Assembly: GCA_013288455.1 (NCBI GenBank)
Contig: JABDBU010000043.1
Span: forward strand, 1 to 5,316
Direction: 5' to 3'
DNA length: 5,316 nucleotides
Source of the DNA: Gammaproteobacteria bacterium
GTDB taxonomy: Bacteria; Pseudomonadota; Gammaproteobacteria; Diplorickettsiales; Diplorickettsiaceae
The notes under the pieces: generated by a model
The model's input: the letters and a program-made list of their open reading frames with translations, nothing else
Told to the model about the DNA's origin: nothing
Databases searched by the model: none
Shown: positions 1 to 5,226 of the stretch, piece after piece
How positions within the stretch are numbered: the first letter of the stretch is position 1
Layout of the letters: each line of letters begins with the position of its first letter
Made by a program: the position numbers and the translations under genes

Positions 1-110
1 TGACTGTACAAAAAATCTTTTTGGCATGGATATTTACTATTCCTGCTGCTGCGTTTCTTGCCGCTGCCACGATGGCGATAGAGACATTTTTTAAATTGGG
101 AACTGGTTGA
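1..110 (+). CDS. PiT-family inorganic phosphate transporter, C-terminal end (partial)
   Basis: Reading from base 3, 35 codons are open to a TGA at 108-110. The peptide starts TVQKIFLAWIFTIPAAAFLA and then runs through a short alanine-rich hydrophobic stretch to end in ETFFKLGTG. This looks like the last transmembrane helix of a PiT (Pit/Pho-4) low-affinity phosphate:cation symporter, a family whose members commonly end in a segment resembling LAW-x-T-x-PAAA-LLA. The gene begins outside the window, so substrate-binding repeats cannot be checked, and another multi-pass transporter is possible. It runs in the same direction as comEC, which starts 72 bases downstream. No strong terminator lies between them; there is only an AT-rich 6-bp inverted repeat (113-118 with 132-137). 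Confidence 0.7.
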   Translation, partial: TVQKIFLAWIFTIPAAAFLAAATMAIETFFKLGTG

Positions 111-134
111 AACTAGTTTACTCCAATGCATAAC
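107..134 (+). promoter_or_regulatory. possible sigma70 promoter for comEC
   Basis: TTGAAA at 107-112 (5 of 6 to the -35 consensus) is followed after 16 bases by CATAAC at 129-134 (4 of 6 to the -10 consensus). Transcription would begin near 141, leaving about a 40-base leader before the comEC ATG. The -35 box overlaps the stop codon of the upstream transporter gene. This is consensus matching by eye in AT-rich DNA, so it is only a candidate; comEC could also be read from an upstream promoter. Confidence 0.3.
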
Positions 135-182
135 TAGCATAAAGTTTCAAAGAATAATTAGTAAAACTACAAAGAAGGCTTT

Positions 183-2510
183 ATGACCCGCTGGACGCTT
201 GGGTTTTTAGCTGGTGTAATGTTGGTTGCATGCTGTTCTCACTTACCTTCGTTACACATGGCCTGGTGGTGTATTGGAATAAGTATCGGGCTTATTGCTT
301 TTTACCGTATTCCTTTTTCTTTATTTTCCTTTTTTATTGCTGGTCTTTTAGGGTTTTCTTGGGCACTGATAGTAGCGCATCACAGGATGCAGCACTGTTT
401 GCCTAACGTTCTGGAAGGACAGACATTGCTTGCAACGGGAGTGATTACATCTATTCCTGAACATCATGCAAATCAAGTGCATTTTGATTTTCTGATTGAG
501 AAAATTGAGACGGAGATTTCTATACATTATCCATTGCGAGTTCGTTTAAACAGATATTTTTACAGGGATTTACATCGGTTACCCCAGTTAAAAATAGGAG
601 ACAAGTGGCAGTTTGCCATTCGTCTAAAACGACCTCGATCATTTTGGAATCCTGGTAGTTTTGATTATCAAGCACAGTTATTCCAGCAAGGTATTCAAGC
701 TACAGGCTACCTCGTTGCTGGATTTTCTCCTCGTTTAGTTCAGGCAACAAGCTTTTATTACTATGGCATAGATGGCTTGAGAGAACGAGTAACGCACAAT
801 ATAGAAACATTTTTACAAAATTATCCGTTAGTTGGGTTAATGACTGCATTAACTACTGGGGTTCGACACAGCATTACTGATGCGCAGTGGAGTGTCATGC
901 GTGGTACCGGTACTAACCATTTGTTTGCTATTTCAGGGCTGCATCTGGCTTTTATTACAAGTATGATCCATGTTCTTACACGTTTTTTTTACCGCTATAT
1001 TCCCTGTATCTCGCCAATGATACCCGTGTCTCAGATCGCTGCTGGATTGATGGGAGTATTTGCCATTTTTTATGCTGCATTAGCTGGTTTTGCTTTGCCT
1101 GTACAACGTGCTTTATTGATGTTGTTGGTATTTTTATGGGCAAACTTAGCGAGACGCAACATGGCTCTGTGGCATACATTTATCTGCTCCTTACTCGTTA
1201 TTTTAGTGTATTCACCATTTTCGGTTTTATCAGCCAGTTTTTGGCTTTCTTTTGTGGCAGTAGCGTTTATTCTTTACGGTGTTTTAGGTCGCCTTAAAGT
1301 AGAAAGTGGCTGGCGGGCCTGGTTGAAAATTCAGTGTGGTGTTGGTTTTGGTCTAATTCCGTTATCACTATTATTTTTTCATCAAATTTCTTGGATAAGT
1401 TTGCTAGCTAATTTGATAGCGATTCCAGTGGTAGGTTTTGTCATTTTGCCAATGGTCCTACTAGGAGGTTTCACAACACTACTGATTCCAGCGTTGGGTA
1501 GTACACTTCTAATTTTAACAGAACGACTTTTAGAATTATTGTGGCAATTTTTAACTTACCTGTCCATGATAAAATGGGCGCAGTACACAGCGCTGATAGC
1601 GGCACCGTGGATATTACTGACAAGCCTATTAGGATTCCTGATACTGTTTGTTCCTTATGGTGTTCCTGCACGTTACATAGGGGTCATATATCTACTACCT
1701 TTGTTTTTTTGGAAAGCGCAAGGACCAAAAAATGGTGAAATTTGGTTTAGTCTACTTGATGTAGGTCAAGGACTGGCTGCAGTGGTACGAACCCAGCATC
1801 ATACCTTGGTATATGATACGGGCCCAAGCCGATCTGTTGATGCGGGTCGTGCCGTACTGATCCCTTTCCTGGAAAAACAATCGATCACAAAACTTGATAT
1901 GCTCATGGTGAGTCACGGAGACAACGATCATATCGGGGGTGCCTATAGTCTTTTGAAGCAGATACCGACGATAAAAATCGTCAGTAGCATTCCAACAAAA
2001 TTCCTACCACGCCACGCTGATTTTTGTAGTAAAAAAATGCATTGGAGATGGGACAACGTTGATTTTTTCGTACTGTACCCTGAAATAAATGATGTTTATT
2101 CCGGCAATAACAGTTCTTGTGTACTAAAGATTAGTAATCGTAACCATAGTATTCTATTAACTGGCGATATCAGCAAAGTAGGAGAGGACTATTTAGTGAG
2201 TACGATACATAATCAGCTAGCGAGTAGTATTTTAATTGCGCCACACCATGGTAGTAAAACGTCTTCTAGCATCGAATTTTTAAATAAAGTTCAGCCGAAG
2301 GTTGTGTTATTTCCAACGGGCTACCGTAATCAATTTAAATTTCCTAATACCGTTGTATTAAATCGCTATCAGCGACTCCATGCAGACATCTATGATACAG
2401 CGATTGATGGAGCAGTTACCATAAAATTACATCTGCATTCCAAGACCGTAGCGATAGAAACCTATCGCCAAAGGTATCACAGATTTTGGAGAGATGAGTT
2501 GACACACTAG
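183..2510 (+). CDS. comEC: ComEC/Rec2 DNA internalisation protein (competence channel)
   Basis: This 775-residue inner-membrane protein is the predicted channel that carries single-stranded DNA into the cytoplasm during natural transformation. Residues 1-65 are hydrophobic helices. Residues ~70-190 form the soluble DUF4131/OB-like domain, with the typical WNPGSFDYQ at 155-163. Residues ~210-510 are the multi-pass Competence domain, with FAISGLHL at 248-255. Residues ~517-750 are a metallo-beta-lactamase-like domain with LDVGQG (525-530), SHGDNDHIGG (577-586; metal ligands H578, D580, D582, H583), LLTGD (658-662) and APHHGS (686-691). That domain is proposed to degrade the non-transported strand. 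Length and motif order are those of full-length family members, with no frameshift visible. The start is supported by AAGAAGG at 172-178, four bases before the ATG. An intact copy suggests transformation ability, but the other com/pil genes lie outside the window. Confidence 0.96.
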   Translation: MTRWTLGFLAGVMLVACCSHLPSLHMAWWCIGISIGLIAFYRIPFSLFSFFIAGLLGFSWALIVAHHRMQHCLPNVLEGQTLLATGVITSIPEHHANQVHFDFLIEKIETEISIHYPLRVRLNRYFYRDLHRLPQLKIGDKWQFAIRLKRPRSFWNPGSFDYQAQLFQQGIQATGYLVAGFSPRLVQATSFYYYGIDGLRERVTHNIETFLQNYPLVGLMTALTTGVRHSITDAQWSVMRGTGTNHLFAISGLHLAFITSMIHVLTRFFYRYIPCISPMIPVSQIAAGLMGVFAIFYAALAGFALPVQRALLMLLVFLWANLARRNMALWHTFICSLLVILVYSPFSVLSASFWLSFVAVAFILYGVLGRLKVESGWRAWLKIQCGVGFGLIPLSLLFFHQISWISLLANLIAIPVVGFVILPMVLLGGFTTLLIPALGSTLLILTERLLELLWQFLTYLSMIKWAQYTALIAAPWILLTSLLGFLILFVPYGVPARYIGVIYLLPLFFWKAQGPKNGEIWFSLLDVGQGLAAVVRTQHHTLVYDTGPSRSVDAGRAVLIPFLEKQSITKLDMLMVSHGDNDHIGGAYSLLKQIPTIKIVSSIPTKFLPRHADFCSKKMHWRWDNVDFFVLYPEINDVYSGNNSSCVLKISNRNHSILLTGDISKVGEDYLVSTIHNQLASSILIAPHHGSKTSSSIEFLNKVQPKVVLFPTGYRNQFKFPNTVVLNRYQRLHADIYDTAIDGAVTIKLHLHSKTVAIETYRQRYHRFWRDELTH

Positions 2511-2522
2511 CGTTGCAACCTC

Positions 2523-2539
2523 TTTGATTTTTAATCAAA
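2523..2539. repeat. AT-rich inverted repeat just after comEC
   Basis: TTTGATT at 2523-2529 and AATCAAA at 2533-2539 are perfect complements with a three-base loop, 13 bases after the comEC stop codon. The position suits a transcription end, but the stem has only one G-C pair and is followed by an A run, not a T run, on the coding strand. It is not a convincing intrinsic terminator for comEC. Confidence 0.35.
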
Positions 2540-2578
2540 AAAATCCATGACACAGGGTTTACTGTAAGCGGTTGAGGT

Positions 2579-2622
2579 GGAGAGGGCCGTTGAAAGGCCT
2601 CTCCATTCGCCCGCGTTGGCGA
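2579..2622. repeat. GC-rich tandem hairpin pair
   Basis: The first stem pairs GGAGAGGGCC (2579-2588) with GGCCTCTCC (2596-2604), giving nine pairs with one bulged G and a seven-base loop. The second, two bases later, pairs TCGCC (2607-2611) with GGCGA (2618-2622). Neither is followed by a T run on either strand, so they are not typical intrinsic terminators. A strong hairpin pair in a GC-rich island between two convergent genes in an AT-rich genome is what dispersed palindromic repeat elements look like. Only a genome search for further copies would show whether this is one. Confidence 0.5.
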
Positions 2623-2754
2623 CATCCCTGTAGCATCCTTGCTAATATACCGTAATCAGACGGCATGGATCTCCCAATCCATTCCACAAATCACGCATCA
2701 ACAACCAGAGTGACCATAAAAGCAAGCACACTTTTACGGAAGACTAAATCCTTA

Positions 2755-2775
2755 ACCCTGAACTTGACCCTGAAC
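2755..2775. repeat. tandem direct repeat, 12-base period
   Basis: ACCCTGAAC occurs at 2755-2763 and again at 2767-2775. The period is a multiple of three and, read on the minus strand, yields the tandem tetrapeptide FRVK-FRVK in the broken frame described for 2559-2837. Confidence 0.6.
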
Positions 2776-2791
2776 CAGGTCATTTGCGATG

Positions 2792-2871
2792 CGCAAGTTA
2801 CAGCGTAACAAACCCATACCTGATTGCAATGGGTACTCTACTGCTTCAGTTTTTGCTTACGAAAACTTGCG
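2792..2871. repeat. nested inverted repeats, possible structured RNA or stem-loop element
   Basis: Three helices nest in order: CGCAAGTT (2792-2799) with AACTTGCG (2864-2871), CGTAA (2804-2808) with TTACG (2857-2861), and ACCCAT (2812-2817) with ATGGGT (2829-2834). The outer two could form a long imperfect stem with small internal loops. The nesting is directly visible, but function is unknown: it could be a folded transcript on either strand or the remains of a palindromic repeat. Confidence 0.4.
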
Positions 2872-2903
2872 AGATCACCCATCATTCAAAATATGACACT
2901 AGC

Positions 2904-2932
2904 TAAAAAATCTTGCCCTCTGTCATTTTTTA
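2904..2932. terminator. symmetrical A/T-run inverted repeat, possible weak bidirectional terminator
   Basis: TAAAAAAT at 2904-2911 and ATTTTTTA at 2925-2932 are perfect complements with a 13-base loop, so each strand ends the structure in six T's. The position, about 100 bases beyond the bamD stop, could suit the end of the bamD transcript. The stem lacks G-C pairs, so it would be a poor intrinsic terminator. Confidence 0.25.
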
Positions 2933-2934
2933 AC

Positions 2935-2952
2935 TGATTATGGGGTGATTAT
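2935..2952. repeat. direct repeat TGATTAT with GGGG spacer
   Basis: TGATTAT at 2935-2941 and 2946-2952 are separated by GGGG. The 11-base period places both copies on nearly the same helical face, as in some regulator-binding sites, but no partner gene or known operator matches. It could be chance in AT-rich DNA. Confidence 0.3.
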
Positions 2953-2963
2953 TTCGTTGATGA

Positions 2964-2978
2964 GTTTGCGCAGCAAAC
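2964..2978. repeat. six-base-pair hairpin GTTTGC-GCA-GCAAAC
   Basis: GTTTGC (2964-2969) and GCAAAC (2973-2978) pair perfectly around a three-base loop, 52 bases past the bamD stop. No T run follows on either strand, so a terminator role is not supported. It lies just downstream, on the minus strand, of a perfect TATAAT. Confidence 0.4.
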
Positions 2979-2995
2979 CTATCCCGTCATGACGC

Positions 2996-3001
2996 ATTAT
3001 A
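2996..3001 (-). promoter_or_regulatory. perfect -10 box TATAAT on the minus strand after bamD
   Basis: ATTATA on the plus strand reads TATAAT on the minus strand. It would start transcription near 2989 into the hairpin-rich spacer. No good -35 box lies 16-18 bases upstream and there is no TGn extension, so it may be fortuitous. Confidence 0.2.
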
Positions 3002-3029
3002 GAGCTAACTACTTAGTTTCTATATGTAA

Positions 3030-3788
3030 TCAATGCAAGTCTGTATTGGGAAAATTGAGTTGGAGAATCGACAACCCCCGATTAGCGGGTGCCTCTAAAC
3101 CTAAAATACGATAAGACGTTATCATAATAACTAAGGCCTGCCTTACTTCAGGCGCACCCTGATAACGTTGCACAATTTCATTCGCTCTATTCGCAGCGGC
3201 CACGAAGGCCTTTTTTCTGAAGTAGTAGTCAGCGATGTGTAGCTCATAATTGGCGAATAAATTACGTAAGTAGATCATACGCTGTCTCGCATCAGAGACA
3301 TAACGACTGGCAGGATAACGGTGAATTAACTGAGCAAATTCTTGAAATGCAAGGCGCATAGTCTCTGGATCTCGCTTCGATAAATCGATGGGAATATAAC
3401 GCAGATACCAACCCCTATCCTGCTCCATGTCTGCTAAGGCTTGCATATAATAAGCATAATCGATGAATGGACTATCTGGGTAGAAACGGATAAAGCGTTC
3501 CGTAGCTGCTTTGCTAGAAGTGAAATCTCCGGTTTGGTAATAACTATAGATTAATTCCAATTGTGCCCGTTCCGAATAGCGATTAAAAGGATGCACTACC
3601 TCTAGCGCTTCATACGTCCTAACAGCACGTGCATATTTTTTGTGAATCAGCGATTCCTTGGCATTTAAATAAATTTGACTGGAAGACTGTCCTTGAAAGG
3701 CAACCAGTGGATCATCTGATTTAGTGGCGCAGGCACCTAAAAAGACGGCTACTAAACTTATAAAAACAGCAAAACTAAGTAATTTCAC
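3030..3788 (-). CDS. bamD: outer membrane protein assembly lipoprotein BamD (ComL/YfiO)
   Basis: BamD is the essential lipoprotein of the BAM complex that inserts beta-barrel proteins into the outer membrane. From a GTG at 3786-3788 the product has 252 residues, close to E. coli BamD (245). Residues 1-20 form a lipoprotein signal ending in lipobox LGAC, with acylated Cys20 and Ala at +2, consistent with outer-membrane sorting. Residues ~35-240 are TPR-like helical repeats with family features such as YSYYQTGDF (81-89), RFYPDSPFIDYAYYM (101-115) and FAQLIHRYPASRY (151-163). The same frame extends to a TTG at 3861-3863, adding 25 residues. I prefer the GTG because it places the signal peptide at the true N-terminus; neither start has a clear Shine-Dalgarno. 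The gene is convergent with comEC and divergent from rluD, as is usual for bamD. Confidence 0.93.
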   Translation of the reverse strand: MKLLSFAVFISLVAVFLGACATKSDDPLVAFQGQSSSQIYLNAKESLIHKKYARAVRTYEALEVVHPFNRYSERAQLELIYSYYQTGDFTSSKAATERFIRFYPDSPFIDYAYYMQALADMEQDRGWYLRYIPIDLSKRDPETMRLAFQEFAQLIHRYPASRYVSDARQRMIYLRNLFANYELHIADYYFRKKAFVAAANRANEIVQRYQGAPEVRQALVIMITSYRILGLEAPANRGLSILQLNFPNTDLH

Positions 3789-3805
3789 AAATATATCGTT
3801 AGCAT
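3785..3805 (-). other. six-codon mini-ORF overlapping the bamD GTG start
   Basis: On the minus strand an ATG at 3803-3805 opens a six-codon frame (MLTIYL) whose TGA at 3785-3787 overlaps the proposed bamD GTG (3786-3788) as GTGA. Such an overlap could couple bamD initiation to translation of the mini-ORF, which would help explain the missing Shine-Dalgarno before the GTG. The mini-ORF has no strong Shine-Dalgarno either, so chance is quite possible. Confidence 0.15.
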
Positions 3806-3836
3806 GGTTATTTTTAGGAAAACCGCCAAAAGTAGC

Positions 3837-3845
3837 ATAATAGCA
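3837..3845 (-). promoter_or_regulatory. possible extended -10 promoter for bamD
   Basis: The minus strand reads TGC-TATTAT here, an extended -10 (TGn) directly joined to a hexamer matching TATAAT at five of six positions. Transcription would begin near 3830, about 40 bases before the GTG at 3788 and downstream of the alternative TTG at 3863. The -35 region is poor, which extended -10 promoters can tolerate. Confidence 0.3.
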
Positions 3846-3872
3846 AGATAGTAAGCGATGCAAAACTTAGTA

Positions 3873-3901
3873 ACTAAAAGCCGTACAACTCGCCATGGCA
3901 A
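3873..3901 (-). promoter_or_regulatory. possible sigma70 promoter upstream of bamD
   Basis: On the minus strand TTGCCA (3896-3901; five of six to -35) is followed after exactly 17 bases by TTTAGT (3873-3878; four of six to -10). Transcription would begin near 3866, giving a leader of about 78 bases to the GTG start but only a few bases to the TTG. It may act together with, or instead of, the extended -10 at 3837-3845. Confidence 0.3.
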
Positions 3902-3929
3902 CTGAACCCTCGCGCACCACTAAGAAACT

Positions 3930-3960
3930 AAAAAATTAAACTCTTTGCGGAATGGCCCGC
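3930..3960 (-). terminator. weak hairpin with distal T run after the DUF2892 gene
   Basis: Read on the minus strand, GCGG (3957-3960) and CCGC (3947-3950) pair around a six-base loop just after the stop codon of the 71-residue gene, and a run of six T's (3935-3930) follows 11 bases later. The stem is only four pairs and the T run is too distant for a standard intrinsic terminator. Readthrough into bamD is possible. Confidence 0.2.
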
Positions 3961-3963
3961 TTA

Positions 3964-4179
3964 TTATTCTTTTTTTTGAAAAATTTCATTTAGCTTAAAC
4001 TTTTCGGCTAGAATGGGAATCCCACACCACCCTATAACAGCCTCAATAATCAGGATAACACCGACCAGAAATGCAAATAATTTCCCAAGTCCTAATAAGA
4101 CGCCGATCAATAGGACAATACCAATGACCAAACGTGAAAGGCGTTCGTTGGCTTGAATATTGCTTGCTACATTCAACAT
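3964..4179 (-). CDS. small two-helix inner membrane protein, DUF2892 (YgaP-like transmembrane domain)
   Basis: The gene encodes 71 residues. A short N-terminal stretch with NIQANERLSRL (7-17) leads into two adjacent hydrophobic helices at ~18-33 and ~34-50, followed by GWCGIPIL (50-57) and a charged tail ending in KKE. An N-x-x-x-N-E-R-x-x-R start, a helix pair and a Cys-Pro-like turn after the second helix are the pattern of DUF2892. This domain also forms the membrane anchor of the rhodanese YgaP; stand-alone copies have no established role. The single Cys52 sits where the family often has a CP motif, here C-G-I-P. The ATG has a good AGAGGA eight bases upstream and a perfect TATAAT further up. 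It sits between bamD and rluD, which are often direct neighbours in related genomes. Confidence 0.8.
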   Translation of the reverse strand: MLNVASNIQANERLSRLVIGIVLLIGVLLGLGKLFAFLVGVILIIEAVIGWCGIPILAEKFKLNEIFQKKE

Positions 4180-4222
4180 AAATAGTATCCTCTATTAGTA
4201 AAACGACATCGCTCTCGACAGC

Positions 4223-4228
4223 ATTATA
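4223..4228 (-). promoter_or_regulatory. perfect -10 box (TATAAT) for the DUF2892 gene
   Basis: ATTATA on the plus strand reads TATAAT on the minus strand, 43 bases upstream of the ATG of the 71-residue gene, giving a leader of about 37 bases that includes the AGAGGA ribosome binding site. The matching -35 would fall at about 4246-4251, inside the start of rluD, and is a poor match. The box lies only 11 bases before the rluD ATG, so this promoter and rluD translation signals share the same DNA. Confidence 0.4.
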
Positions 4229-4239
4229 GCGATACTTCT

Positions 4240-5226
4240 ATGAAAAACACAGCTCAAACCGTGAATTGTCAGGTTATTGTCCCGAACTACTTAGCCGGGA
4301 GACGTCTTGACCAAATTCTGAGTACATTGCTTGTTACCTATTCTAGGTCTCGTCTGCAAAATTGGATACGCAGTCAACAGATTTCCGTCGACCAACAATT
4401 CAAACGACCGCGTGATAAGATTAAGGCGGGTGCTGTAATCACCATCAAAGCGATCATACCTGAAGCAAGTAAATGGGAGGCGCAATCCCTTCCACTGGAT
4501 ATTATATATGAAGATGAAGCTCTACTCGTCGTTAATAAGCCCTCTGGCGTAGTCGTCCATCCAGCGGTGGGTAACCCGGATAAAACCTTAGTGAATGCTT
4601 TGTTACATCATTTACCGCAATTAAAACAACTCCCTCGTGCCGGTATTATCCATCGACTTGATAAATATACTACGGGCTTATTGGTCATTCCTAAAACCTT
4701 GGATGCCCACACCCAGCTTGTCAAACAATTACAAGCTCGGGATATTCAACGCAACTATTATGCTATTGTTCGCGGTACACTGCTTTCTGGAGGAACGATC
4801 AATGCGCCTATCGGTCGACATCCCAAACTACGAAGAAAAATGGCGATCAATGGAGTCCGTAGCAAACCAGCGGTCTCGCATTACCGAGTTATAGAACGTT
4901 TCCAGTACCATACTTTGTTGTGGATTCAACTAGAGACAGGTCGCACGCATCAGATACGCGTCCATATGGCACATATATACCATCCCATAGTCGGCGACAA
5001 AATTTACAAAGGTCGCTTGCAATCATGCCATCAAACTAGCAAATCCTTGATAAACCATCCAGATCACTTTCAGCGACAAGCTTTGCATGCAACACGTTTA
5101 CAACTTACACATCCTACTACGCAACAGGCCGTTGCATGGAGTATCCCCCTGCCTACAGATATGCAAACGCTAATCTGCTGTTTGCGTGAAAAGGAACAAC
5201 ATAATGTTAGATCTGCTCGTTCCTGA
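4240..5226 (+). CDS. rluD: 23S rRNA pseudouridine synthase RluD
   Basis: RluD converts uridines 1911, 1915 and 1917 of 23S rRNA helix 69 to pseudouridine, late in large-subunit assembly. The 328-residue product has an N-terminal S4 RNA-binding domain (~18-75, with GRRLDQIL and YSRSRLQNWI) and an RluA-type catalytic domain (~88-300). The latter shows VNKPSGVVVHPA (98-109), the active-site motif GIIHRLDKYTTGLL (135-148) with predicted catalytic Asp141, and LETGRTHQIRVHMAHI (231-246). It follows E. coli RluD closely across HYRVIERF and HPIVGDKIY, which favours RluD over RluA or RluC. Residue 143, Asp in E. coli RluD (HRLDKD), is Tyr here. No strong Shine-Dalgarno precedes the ATG. A possible promoter (TTGAAT 4153-4158, CATAAA 4177-4182) lies within the divergent gene but is weak. 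Confidence 0.93.
   Translation: MKNTAQTVNCQVIVPNYLAGRRLDQILSTLLVTYSRSRLQNWIRSQQISVDQQFKRPRDKIKAGAVITIKAIIPEASKWEAQSLPLDIIYEDEALLVVNKPSGVVVHPAVGNPDKTLVNALLHHLPQLKQLPRAGIIHRLDKYTTGLLVIPKTLDAHTQLVKQLQARDIQRNYYAIVRGTLLSGGTINAPIGRHPKLRRKMAINGVRSKPAVSHYRVIERFQYHTLLWIQLETGRTHQIRVHMAHIYHPIVGDKIYKGRLQSCHQTSKSLINHPDHFQRQALHATRLQLTHPTTQQAVAWSIPLPTDMQTLICCLREKEQHNVRSARS

Larger units (their letters stand above)
2559..2837 (-). pseudogene. possible decayed small ORF or repeat-borne reading frame
   Basis: On the minus strand one frame is open from just after a TAG at 2838-2840 down to a TAA at 2559-2561, interrupted only by TGA at 2691-2693. An ATG at 2781-2783 would give a 30-residue peptide starting MTWFRVKFRVKDLVF. 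Beyond the TGA, 43 more codons follow (FVEWIGRSMP onward, including LQGCRQRGRMERPFNGP). A 12-base direct repeat in this frame encodes FRVK twice. No ribosome binding site is visible before the ATG and I do not recognise the product. It may be a broken small gene, or simply a frame left open by chance inside a repeat element. Coding status is unproven. Confidence 0.25.
2511..3029. other. 519-base spacer between convergent comEC and bamD, rich in inverted repeats
   Basis: No intact gene of convincing quality is present. The stretch holds many short perfect inverted repeats: 2523-2529/2533-2539, 2579-2588/2596-2604, 2607-2611/2618-2622, 2665-2670/2677-2682, 2717-2722/2731-2736, 2792-2799/2864-2871, 2812-2817/2829-2834, 2904-2911/2925-2932, 2964-2969/2973-2978 and the palindrome CGTCATGACG at 2985-2994. 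Bases 2561-2640 contain 47 G or C out of 80, well above the flanking genes. On the minus strand one frame is open from 2837 to 2559 apart from a single TGA at 2691-2693. I find no tRNA or known ncRNA signature. An intergenic repeat element or a decayed gene are the leading explanations. Confidence 0.6.

Noticed and set aside
976..1738. Three frames of 65-67 codons inside comEC on both strands
   Set aside because: All lie wholly within the well-supported comEC coding region and show no domain or start signals of their own.
2523..2604. Intrinsic terminator for comEC
   Set aside because: The AT hairpin at 2523-2539 is weak and the GC hairpin at 2579-2604 has no T run after it, so neither meets the usual definition.
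2416..2625. 69-codon open frame on the minus strand overlapping the end of comEC
   Set aside because: More than a third lies antisense to comEC. It has no visible ribosome binding site or recognisable domain, and its start falls inside the GC-rich hairpin segment. Most likely a shadow frame, though it may recur if the segment is a repeat.
2511..3029. Possible tRNA, 6S RNA or other known RNA gene in the spacer
   Set aside because: No cloverleaf with a T-loop GTTC motif and no recognisable known-RNA core could be found by eye.
4637..4894. 85-codon frame on the plus strand inside rluD
   Set aside because: It overlaps the conserved catalytic core of rluD in another frame and has no recognisable features.
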